Source: Chara braunii (taxonomy: Eukaryota; Streptophyta; Charophyceae; Charales; Characeae). Taken from it: 64,000 bases of DNA. Within the stretch, counting starts at the first letter, position 1. Every line of letters begins with the position of its first letter. The DNA lies in assembly GCA_003427395.1 (NCBI GenBank), contig BFEA01000075.1:288527-352526 (forward strand), read 5' to 3'. Positions 56,294-64,000 of the stretch are shown here, piece after piece. A program made the translations under genes and the position numbers. The notes below the pieces were generated by a model. That model worked only from the letters and a program-made list of their open reading frames with translations, ran no database searches and was not told the origin of the DNA.

Positions 56294-58134
56294 ATGAGTG
56301 TATCAGAGGGTGTTGAAGGGTCAGCTGACGATAGGAGGCAGACACGACGGGAGACCAGTAGAATACCCGTTGTGTTCCAGGTTCTACTACCAGGGTACGA
56401 GAGAAGGCTTAGGATCGAAGCAAGGGCCCGTAATCTAGAGGTTGCGAGAGAGGCAGCAGCGGCAGCTGAACGAGCGTTGGCAGCCGCAGCAACTAGCAAG
56501 GTAGCAATGGCTACCTCTTCAGCCACCTCTGCTACAAACTCTACGGGTATGTCACTCAACGCGACCAGTTCACAGTCCATCTCCAGTACGTCAGGAGATG
56601 GCACTATTCAGATGGCGGGTTCGCAGTTCAACTCGCCGCCTCCATACACCCGGGAGCAGATGGAGCTCCAACAAGTAGAAAGGATTCTCTTAAGGCTAGA
56701 GGAGGAACTTAAGCAGGCTACTAAAAGAGAGAAACAGATTATAGATAGGAGTGTCAGACTAGAGGGTAGGGAGGCAGACAAGGTTGCACTAGAGGGGTTA
56801 GATGACACTACCCTTAGCAATACTAAAAAGATTTTTAAGGCGAGCATCCTGTCCATGCGCGCATATATGGACATCGAATTGGATACCATCCAGGACACCT
56901 TGGGCCAGATCCTGAACGCCATGCACAGGCTAGGAATCAGGCCAGCAGTCTTGCCATCGCTGCCATTCTCAGCGATGACAGGCCCCTATGCCACTCAGTC
57001 AGGACCATCACCAAGTGGTACATCAGCAGCAGCCCTATCTCAGACTGTTGCTTCATCTTCTGGTCCAGCGACTGTTGCTACACCACAGTCGCCACCTGTC
57101 TCGCAAGCGGGACAGCAATATCCTTGGTATCCCAAGACCCCACTGAACCCACCTGCAACCTTCTCAGGAGACAAGAAGGATGAGGTTCTCAACATTTGGT
57201 TGAGAACGGTGCCAGTGTGGGTGAGGGCAAAGAGGACATTGGTAGAGAAGGAAGTGATTACTGCAGTATCCTATTTAGAGGGTTCAACAACTCGCTGGCT
57301 AAATGGATTAGTGGCTTCAAAAAGATTCGGCAGGAACATGGGAAATTGGGCGCAGACCCACACCCTAGAAAGCTTTATGGATTTAGTGGGGGCTCGATGG
57401 CACAACCCTCAGCAGGCACAAATTGCCACTAATGGGCTATTGAAACTTGACTCTAGGAAGTACAAGTCCGTGAGAGAGTTGACCACAACCGAGAGCGGTT
57501 GATTGTCGTATCAGGAGTGGAGTACAATCCACAGGTCTTGTTGACCATATTCTTGAGATGTCTTCCCATTGACATCAGGAACTTATTAGCCAGTGAGGCT
57601 CGTCGAGAGTATCACACTTTTGAGACATTCAGCAAGAAGGCCCTAGACTTAGAGGCTATGTTAGGTGGTGCCCAAACCCCCACTACGGATGGAAGAAAGA
57701 AGAAGGCTCCACAAGAGTGGAAGAAAAAGGGTAGTCGATTGATGATGGTTGATTCTGATGGGAATCAAACTGAAATCGATGATGTTTCTGAACTTGTGGA
57801 GGGTGCAGAGTTAGACGGCGAGGAGAGTGTTGAGGGTAGCAACCTCGCCGCGGTATTTAAGACTAAGGCAGGTGGCCGCGGGAAGGGCGGTCAGCAAAGG
57901 AGTCAGGGGCAAGCCGCCAACCTAGACAAAATAATTAATTGGGTGAGGTTCGGTTTGGATCAGGAAGGGTGGCGAGACCGTTGGTCACGTGGTGCTTGCA
58001 TAAACTGCGGCGAGTACGACCATACACAAACTAAGTGCAAGAACCCGAAGGTCTCGCAGAAGATCCCTCCTAAGGGTAGGTATCCTTCTTCTCAGTATGG
58101 GGCCTCTACGAGCTCCAGCTCGGGAAACACTTAG
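56294..58134 (+). pseudogene. gag: gag (capsid and nucleocapsid), one frameshift
   Basis: ATG at 56294. The N-terminal part is Ala/Ser-rich with a coiled-coil-like Leu/Glu/Lys segment (about residues 115-150). The retrotransposon Gag core follows: PPATFSGDKKDEVLNIWLRT, WLNGL, FMDLVGARW and, after the shift, LLTIFLRCLPIDIRNLL. The first frame ends at TGA 57500-57502 because one base is missing near 57494, and the protein clearly continues in the next frame. The nucleocapsid CCHC knuckle CINCGEYDHTQTKC is at 57997-58038, followed by a basic Gly/Ser tail to TAG 58132-58134. Gag packages element RNA into virus-like particles. Immediately past the TAG another frame continues with coding character, so a second missing base at the gag-pol joint is likely. 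Confidence 0.9.
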
Positions 58135-58760
58135 GGCCAGTAGAAGTTGTAGTTGTTTCTACTCTCGTTGAAGCGGGTGATGAACCCTCCCCGTTTCAAG
58201 AGCTAGCCGAAGCTGTTAACTCCTTAGTCACCCCGCAGACGCATTCGGACCCAACTATACTCTGTACATTGGATGTTTATGAAGCCTTAAGAGGACCTTC
58301 AAGGTGAGTGGTCAGCAAGGGACCCTCGTGAGTCCTGGGTGGCACTAAGTAGAGGTCCTAGAGGGGAGCACTTCGTTGTGGAAGTTGGTGTGGGTGGTCG
58401 CAAGTGTGGCACCTTCGTAGACGCGAAACTTCATAAGTCGCGACTGCGTTGATAGACTGCGCCTAAAGGGCCGGGTGCAGCACCTTAGTAGACCGGTAGC
58501 ATCTACTTTGGCCAACAAAGAGTGCATGATGGTGGAGGACTACGTTAAAGACGTGGTTTGCACGTTCTCCTACCCAGGAGGAGAGAGAATCCACAAGATA
58601 TCATTCCTAGTGAGCGACGATTTGCCCTTTGACATGTTGTTGGGCATGTACTACCTCGAGGTTGCCAAGCCCCAGTTTGAGTGGGACAAGAAGGTGTTGA
58701 AGCACGAGTTGCCTAATGGGAGGATAGTTAGATTGACTAAGTATAAAGTCAGTAGGTTAA
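58135..58760 (+). pseudogene. pol: pol: aspartic protease region, active site deleted
   Basis: 58137-58307 and 58305-58454 continue in changing frames: HFVVEVGVGG.KCGTFVD precedes where the DSGA/DTGA active-site motif should be. Instead the sequence jumps after FVD to a frame reading TRNFISRDCVDRLRL, so about two to three codons including the catalytic Asp-Ser/Thr-Gly context are lost or scrambled at about 58417-58425. The distal flap/strand region is intact in the frame from 58475 (VSDDLPFDMLLGMYYLE, the 'LLGM' motif). The family's role is to cleave the Gag-Pol polyprotein. This copy could not. Confidence 0.75.
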
Positions 58761-59620
58761 TAGACTCCTATGAGTGCTTATGCGCATCTGCCTTCTATAA
58801 CTATTATAAACAGAACCAAGAGGAAGGAATGTACTTAGTCTACGTCTCTGCAAAAGGGGAGGCCGTTAAAACACCCCCAGAGATAGAGACCATCGTCGCT
58901 AAGTACCCTGATCTGTTTGAGGAGCCGACAGGAATCGTAGACAGGGAGGTTGTCCACGTCATAGAGATCATCTCAGGTAGCAAGACACCTAAGGGAAGAA
59001 TCTATAGGATGGCTCCGGCCGAGTTGGACAAGCTTCGGCGACAACTGAAAGAGCTCACAGAGAAGGGGTGGATTTGGCCTAGCACCTCCTCCTTTAGCTC
59101 ACCAGTTTTATTTGTTCCAAAGAAAGGGGGAACACTAAGGATGTGCATTGATTATAGAGGCCTCAATGCCATCACCGTTAAGAACGCAGAGCCTCTACCA
59201 CGCATCGACCACCTATTAGATAGGGTGCAGGGGTGTAAGTACTATACTAAGACTTAAAATCCGGCTACCATCAGATTGCCAAAAGACCGGAGGACCAGCA
59301 CAAAACCACATTCCAGACCAGGTACGGTCTTTACTAGTTTGTGGTGATGCCCTTTGGCCTTTGCAATGCACCGGGTACATTCCAGCACGCCACTAATAGG
59401 ATCTTCCAGGACTATTTAGTTAAGTTCGTTGTCGTGTACCTCGACGACATACTTATCTTTAGTAGAATTGTCGAGGAGCATGCTCAGCATGTAGACAAAG
59501 TACTTTCACTCCTTCGGCAGCACAAGTATAAGATAAATGCAGAGAAATGTGAGTTCGGTCGCACTCAAATCTTGTATTTGGGTCATGAAGTATCCGCGGA
59601 TGGGATTAGGCCCGAAGATG
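58761..59620 (+). pseudogene. pol: pol: reverse transcriptase, interrupted
   Basis: The frame from 58475 runs through the RT N-terminus (KTPKGRIYRMAPAELDKLRR, SPVLFVPKKGGTLRMCIDYR) to TAA near 59257. A few bases are missing at the 'KIDL' motif around 59252-59262. Conserved sequence continues in another frame (SGYHQIAKRPEDQHKTTFQT) until an in-frame TAG at 59335-59337. From 59341 the frame resumes with MPFGLCNAPGTFQ and the catalytic YLDDIL box at 59437-59454, then FLGMCGYYR. The two Asp of the polymerase centre are intact, but the gene cannot make a full enzyme. Confidence 0.9.
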
Positions 59621-60300
59621 CAAAGGTGGCTAGCATACGTGACCGGCCACGACCCCAGTCTGTGACTGAGGTCAGATCATTCTTGGGAATGTGTGGTTAT
59701 TACCGCAATTTCGTTAAGAATTATAGCACAGTCACATCTCCCTTGACGGATCTAACTCGACTTGACACACCATGGGATTGGACCGACGAGTGTGAGGCAG
59801 CTTTCAATCGTTTGAAGCATGCTCTCACACACCATGAAGTTCTCATGGTACCCGACCCGCAGAGGCCATTCGTCGTTACCACTGACGCAAGCCAATACGG
59901 CATTGGCGCAGTGCTGGCTCAGTAGGAAGGGGAAAAGTTGAGACCAGTCGAGTACATGAGCAAAAAGATGTCATCAAAGAAATTGGCAAAGTCCACCTAC
60001 GAAAGGGAACTCTACGCTCTCTACAAGGCACTTATGCAGTGGAGGCACTATCTGTTAGGGAGGTTCTTCTATTTGAGAACTGGCCATCAGACCCTCAAGT
60101 GGATCAAGACCCAACCAGTTCTCTCTGATGCACTCAAACGCTGGATTGAAGTCATAGATCAGTATGACTTCAAACTAGACTATGTGAAGGGAGAGTACAA
60201 TAAGGTTGCGGACGCGTTGTCTAGAAGGGCAGACTACCTCGGTGCACTGATTTATGAGTTTGGCTTATCTGACGACGTGACTCGATCTTTGGGGGAAGCC
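59621..60300 (+). pseudogene. pol: pol: RNase H, one nonsense codon
   Basis: The connection and RNase H domains follow RT in frame: FVVTTDASQYGIGAVLAQ (catalytic Asp), then a TAG at 59923-59925 replacing a sense codon, then VEYMSKKM, STYERELYAL (catalytic Glu), FYLRTGHQTLKW and KVADALSRR. RNase H removes the RNA strand during reverse transcription. Apart from the stop the domain looks complete. Confidence 0.85.
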
Positions 60301-60808
60301 TACAAGGAAGATCCCATCAAGATGGACATCATCAACAAGCCGCTGACTCAAGCTCCGCTTGGGTTACTCAAAGTCTCTACCCATTCCTGTTGGCCCAGGG
60401 CAGAGTATCTCCATGGACTTCATGGATACTCTCGTGACCAGCAAGAATGGCAAGAAGCACATCTGATAGGTTCACTAAGTATGCTAGACTGATTGTCATC
60501 CGGAGACTGCCAGGACTGAACATGTCATCAAGTTATTCATGGATAACTAGGTGCATGACTTTGGACTGCCAAAGACAATCGTTAGTGATAGAGATGTGTG
60601 TTTCACAAGTGAGATGTGGAAGAAGGTTGTTGAAAAGATGGGGAGCCAGCTTCAGATGACTTCTGGGAATCATCCCGAAGCAAATGGGCAGGCTGAACAG
60701 ATGAACCGTGTGGTGCAGCATCTACTGAGGCATTACATCAAGCCCAGCCAGGATGACTGGATGAGAATTATGAGAACAAACGTCGCCGACAGTCCACATT
60801 TCAGGTAG
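60301..60808 (+). pseudogene. pol: pol: integrase core, zinc-binding domain deleted and frameshifted
   Basis: After MDIINK (about 60330) the sequence passes almost directly to QAPLGLL, so the HHCC zinc-binding domain that should lie between is missing. The catalytic core is present in shifted pieces: ISMDFMDTL (first Asp, about 60408), VHDFGLPKTIVSDRD (second Asp, about 60590) and HPEANGQAEQMNRVVQHLL (catalytic Glu, about 60680). Frame changes fall near 60375, 60468 and 60500. After SQDDW (about 60760) a further few hundred bases expected in this family are absent. Integrase would join the cDNA to host DNA. This copy is non-functional. Confidence 0.85.
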
Positions 60809-61284
60809 GGGAACGTGTCTGGGTCAAGGCTAGTGAGTTGGGACAGGAGTTTGGCATCTCTAGAAAACTAATGCCTCAATGTTTCGGTTCCTGGGAAGTC
60901 TTAGATATTGTGGGGAATGATTTGTATGGTCCCTCGTACGTCATTCGTATCCCTGGGCACCTACGCACTTACCCTGTTTTTCACGCCTCCAAGCTTGCAC
61001 CTTTCGCTGAGACAGCACAATTCCCATCACGGAGATCTATACTGCCCCCAACCATAGATGGCCACGTGGACATCGATGACATCGTGGATCACAGAGACAC
61101 GCCTGTTCCCAAGCCACCTGGCAGGGGAAGACCTCCTTAACCTGCAAGGGAATACAGAGTACATTTCAGGCATCATACTGAACCTATGGAAGATCGATGG
61201 ATTTCAAGGGAGGAACTTGTCAAGACAGCTCCTCAGATCGTGGCAGATTATAAGAAGAAACTGAAGGGGAAGGCACCAGCATGA
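60785..61284 (+). pseudogene. pol: pol: integrase C-terminus and chromodomain-like tail
   Basis: RRRQSTFQVGERVWVKASEL (GPY/F-type region start), YVIRIPGHLRTYPVFHASKL, then IDGHVDIDDIVDHRD to an in-frame TAA at 61138-61140. The same frame stays open beyond it to TGA 61282-61284 and reads REYRVHF..HTEP.EDRWISR and LVKTAPQIVADYKKK. This has the spacing of a chromodomain (aromatic strand residues, W, then a C-terminal helix), which tethers chromoviruses to chromatin marks. The TAA is probably a secondary mutation. Confidence 0.75.
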
Positions 61285-61309
61285 AGCATCTCAGCGGACT
61301 TTCGAAGCT

Positions 61310-61322
61310 AAGGGGGATGGAA
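61310..61322 (+). promoter_or_regulatory. Polypurine tract
   Basis: AAGGGGGATGGAA directly before the 3' LTR. This is the standard primer for plus-strand DNA synthesis. Confidence 0.85.
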
Positions 61323-62402
61323 TGTGAGGAACAAGCCCTCAAGGGGCCCTATCAGACATCACATGTTCTGGGCTAAGGCCCCAGCAAGCCGAGTGCCCGC
61401 CCCAAGTGAAGGTGGGCCTGAATATTCGTCAGAGGCCAAAATTCGACATTTCCATATGTGGGTATTCAGGCTCTCGCAGCACGCCAGTTGGTTGGGTAGA
61501 CGCGTGAGCCTCACTAAGCTGCGCCATACAGTTGGCCCAGGCCTTGACAGTTGCGCCTGGGCACATACACACCAAGCAGGGCCGATACGTTTGGAAAAGC
61601 AGTACTGCCTACGCACCTGCCTGGGAGCCCTGCACAGATGCAGCAAACAGCCCAAGTCCGGAGACTCAGGCCATTCCCGACTGAAAAGGGCCCAGACCCT
61701 CAACTGTAGTCTTGGGCCCGGGCGCAGGGTCTGAGGCCCAACCGGAAGCTACTGGAAGCTTCCAGCCAGGCCACACGCAGCATCCAGGAGGCTGCCACTT
61801 CCATAAAAGAAGTGAGGCAGCCCAGGCCAGGCATTCTGGCCAGTGCAGGCAATGCGGAAGTACTGCTGCGCTATCGCTTGATGCTGCGCTGCTGCCAAGG
61901 GCGCTGACGGGGCTCGTAGTGGTGAGGTGGGGCGCTGCAGGGCAGCGGGGCGCAGGCAGCCATAGCCGAGCTGCTGAGCGCCAGGGGGTATAGCGGGTGA
62001 TCTGGTGGTCTTCGGGGAAGGAGGCGCAGAGTGGGGTTATCAAGGTCTGATTGAGGATGACGAGATACGTACCTGGTGCATGAAGAGAGGTCGGCTATGG
62101 GTGACAGTCATGTACATTGGTCTTCGAGCGTCGAAGTCGGCCTGTTGCGTGAACACAGCTGTAGATAGGATAGTCGGGTAGAGTAGGCTGGGCGCTGGGC
62201 GCCAGACAGAGAAGAGTGACTTTGGATACTGTGTTGGTGTGGCCTACGGGCTTGAACATTGGCTCATTACTTCATTGTATTGCTCTATATGGATGGTTTC
62301 TCGGTGCATTTTGTACTCTCTGCTTGGATACGACTACCTGGACATCTGTGTGATTTCGCAACATTGGTTTTCTGTATATCGTTCACACTCATATTCCTTG
62401 CA
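61323..62402 (+). repeat. 3' long terminal repeat
   Basis: Starts TGTGAGGAACAAGCCCTCAA and ends ...CCTTGCA. Single copy of the segment duplicated in the 5' LTR. It carries short extra segments (for example GTTGCGTGAACACAGCT near 62139) not present in the 5' copy. Confidence 0.95.
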
Positions 62403-62501
62403 CTTCCCTTTGCTGTAGCTGCCAGTGTGGCTATCACACTAACCCCTTCACTCCTAGTGTTGAAAACAGCAGCAGCAAAAGCAAGTGGTTTCTGACTAAA
62501 C

Positions 62502-62765
62502 AAACCCCTCCATGCTGGAGTAAAGCAGTGTGAAAGGAAGTGATTTCTGACTTTCTCACTGAAGTGCCTCTACAGATGTGGGCATCAGTGATTTCTGACT
62601 TTCTCACTGAAGTGCCTCTACAGATGTGGGCATCAGTGTAGAGCGACTTCAGTTCAGTGACATCGGTGTCCGTATCTGCAGCGGGACTTCAGTGTTATCA
62701 GTGGGGAAGAAGTTCCTAAAGAGGGGCTATCACACTGTTTTACTTGAGCCATGAAGGAGGGGTTT
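62502..62765. repeat. Imperfect inverted repeat enclosing a tandem repeat
   Basis: AAACCCCTCCATG...AAAGCAGTGTGA at 62502-62533 is reversed at 62730-62765 as TCACACTGTTTTACTTGAGC and onward to GGAGGGGTTT. It may be a MITE or a foldback remnant. CTATCACACT also occurs just before, at 62431. Confidence 0.55.
62541..62636. repeat. 48-bp tandem duplication
   Basis: TGATTTCTGACTTTCTCACT...GGGCATCAG at 62541-62588 is repeated exactly at 62589-62636. Confidence 0.9.
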
Positions 62766-64000
62766 GCGTGGTGCAAATGGATCTAGACTCTGGAGTCCAG
62801 AAAAGCTAATTTCATTCAATCAAATGTAATAACTGGATTACGGTCGAAAAAATGAACACACTAATTTTGCTCATTTTGTTCAATCGAGAGTCTAAAACAA
62901 ATTCCGAACCAGCGCACTTTCTTCAATCCAAAACGAGTGTTCAATTGAGTCGAAAACGGATCTTCCCTATCGGTTTATTACGTCGAGTTCGAATGGATTT
63001 GCAGTTTTAGGTTTGCTCTTCTCGCTGTAAGGAAACAACTCATCTATTTATTGTTCAAGACCCGAAATGGGGAATGGATGGATGGAATCGCTTGTATTGG
63101 GGTACTAAGCTATGCATGCAAAGGAAGGCTACTGTCTTCCCTCGCCATCTGTCCGGTCACATACAGTCATGACGGGGATGATTTGTGTTGGGGGAAGACA
63201 GTTGCTGGTGCCATGTGATTCTGGGCTGAAAGATTTGAAGACTCAAACAGAGATTAGGCAAGTGTGGAGCCCATCTGAAGGCTGCCACCTGTGCTCCTGC
63301 GGCTCTTCGGCTTTTAGACCCGCAATCCACATTTACTGTTACCTCTTAATTTCTTTCTTCAAGGTGTGATACTTGCGTGTCACCCTCGCTGCTCATCTCT
63401 GTGTATTTGCACCTTTCCAGATCAAAGCATGAAAAAAATCGAAGTGATTGCCTCAAGAATTTACCACGCATTAGCCACACGGTCGCCGCCACCTACCATA
63501 TAAATGTCGTAATGTCACCGTTGTGTGACTGCGAGGAATCTGTAGAACTGGATGTCTGCACTTGTGAAGCAGCCCCGTTCCATAGTGGTTGCACGTTGAT
63601 CCAATGGTCGACGTCGGGTGGGAGGCATATGATGCGCAGTTCGCCAAGGTCCATTCACAGGGTTTACTGTGTTCTCTAGAATCTCTACTGTTGTAAACAT
63701 TTGCAGGGTCGATCCAACACCTAGTGGTGTCGATCTGATAGCCGAAGCATCTACCTATCAACAGGGCCGTTGGATCGTTTGGCATTCAAACTGTTCGTCT
63801 TTTTGGCTTTTCCAATCCATTGCTTTCTTTTCACTGCCACAGCTGTAATGTTGTCACTGGGAATATAACCTAATGAACCGTAGAAAGGAACATTAGCTGC
63901 AGCTTGAGAGCTTGTTGAACTACCGTCTTCACCCGATAGAATGCCCGGGCATTACAGCTGTATTTCGCACAACTTTTAGTCCAGATGCAGCGATAATGAC
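62766..64000. other. No identifiable gene
   Basis: A short frame from ATG 63112 to 63369 has a Cys-containing segment (GCHLCSCGSSA), and a pyrimidine tract precedes 63365, but no domain is recognisable. Near 63940 AATGCCCGGGCATTACAG is palindromic and resembles the GCCTGGGCGTTAT blocks at 52.8-53.8 kb. Confidence 0.35.

Larger units (their letters stand above)
53889..62402 (+). mobile_element. Ty3/gypsy (chromovirus-like) LTR retrotransposon, complete but inactive
   Basis: Two long terminal repeats (53889-55037 and 61323-62402) bracket, in order, a primer binding site, a 1.2-kb leader, gag, protease, reverse transcriptase, RNase H, integrase, a chromodomain-like tail and a polypurine tract. 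RT before RNase H before integrase is the Ty3/gypsy order. The tail after integrase indicates a chromovirus-type element. In two stretches I compared, the LTRs differ by about three bases per 50-100 bases, so the insertion is not brand new. A CACTT at 53885-53889 and 62401-62405 could be the target duplication but overlaps the terminal bases, so its exact limits are uncertain. The coding part has at least three nonsense codons, several single-base shifts and deletions affecting the protease active site and integrase. Confidence 0.95.

Noticed and set aside
63112-63369. Small Cys-containing frame as a possible secreted protein
   Set aside because: No signal peptide and no recognisable domain; too short to support on its own.

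Overview
The window looks like nuclear DNA of a streptophyte. The retroelement protein sequences resemble those I associate with the charophyte alga Chara braunii, and the LTR retrotransposon has a plant-type initiator-methionine tRNA primer site. I could not run a search, so the species is an inference. The sequence is draft scaffold: there are three long N gaps (13550-13604, 29760-29873, 45945-46372) and several single Ns. Four Ns or gaps lie in or beside near-identical direct repeats that are probably unmerged contig overlaps.

Gene density is very low and almost everything recognisable is a transposable element or its remains. From 1 to about 13 kb there are a LINE reverse transcriptase fragment at the left edge, short retroposon copies ending in A-runs, a 168-bp MITE, a 758-bp foldback element with an internal tandem array, a 121-bp tandem repeat and a 1.25-kb PIF/Harbinger-like element. 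From 13 to 28 kb there are microsatellites, tandem and dispersed repeats, nested inverted-repeat elements at 22.2-22.6 kb, and a possible but unidentified multi-exon gene at 26.7-27.9 kb.

From 28.5 to 42.8 kb retroelement remains dominate. A minus-strand LINE C-terminus is interrupted by a 1.03-kb insertion with a 9-bp target duplication. Two repeats carry a tRNA-like block. A broken frame encodes a CCHC zinc knuckle and coiled coil, followed by a GIY-YIG-like endonuclease segment. Two more LINE fragments follow, one with the zf-RVT tail and one with the RT core. From 43 to 49.5 kb I recognise no gene.

The only intact candidate host gene is at 49815-51116: 433 codons, a hydrophobic anchor, and two separated segments resembling ricin-type beta-trefoil lectin repeats. 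The stretch 53889-62402 is a Ty3/gypsy chromovirus-like LTR retrotransposon with both LTRs, primer binding site, gag, protease, reverse transcriptase, RNase H, integrase, a chromodomain-like tail and a polypurine tract. It is inactivated by at least three nonsense codons, several frameshifts and internal deletions. The right end (62.4-64 kb) holds an inverted-repeat structure and otherwise unassigned sequence.

I found no convincing new multi-gene system. The items most worth following up are the CCHC/GIY-YIG remnant, the split-lectin membrane protein, the clean nested insertion in the LINE, and the tRNA-like repeat pair.
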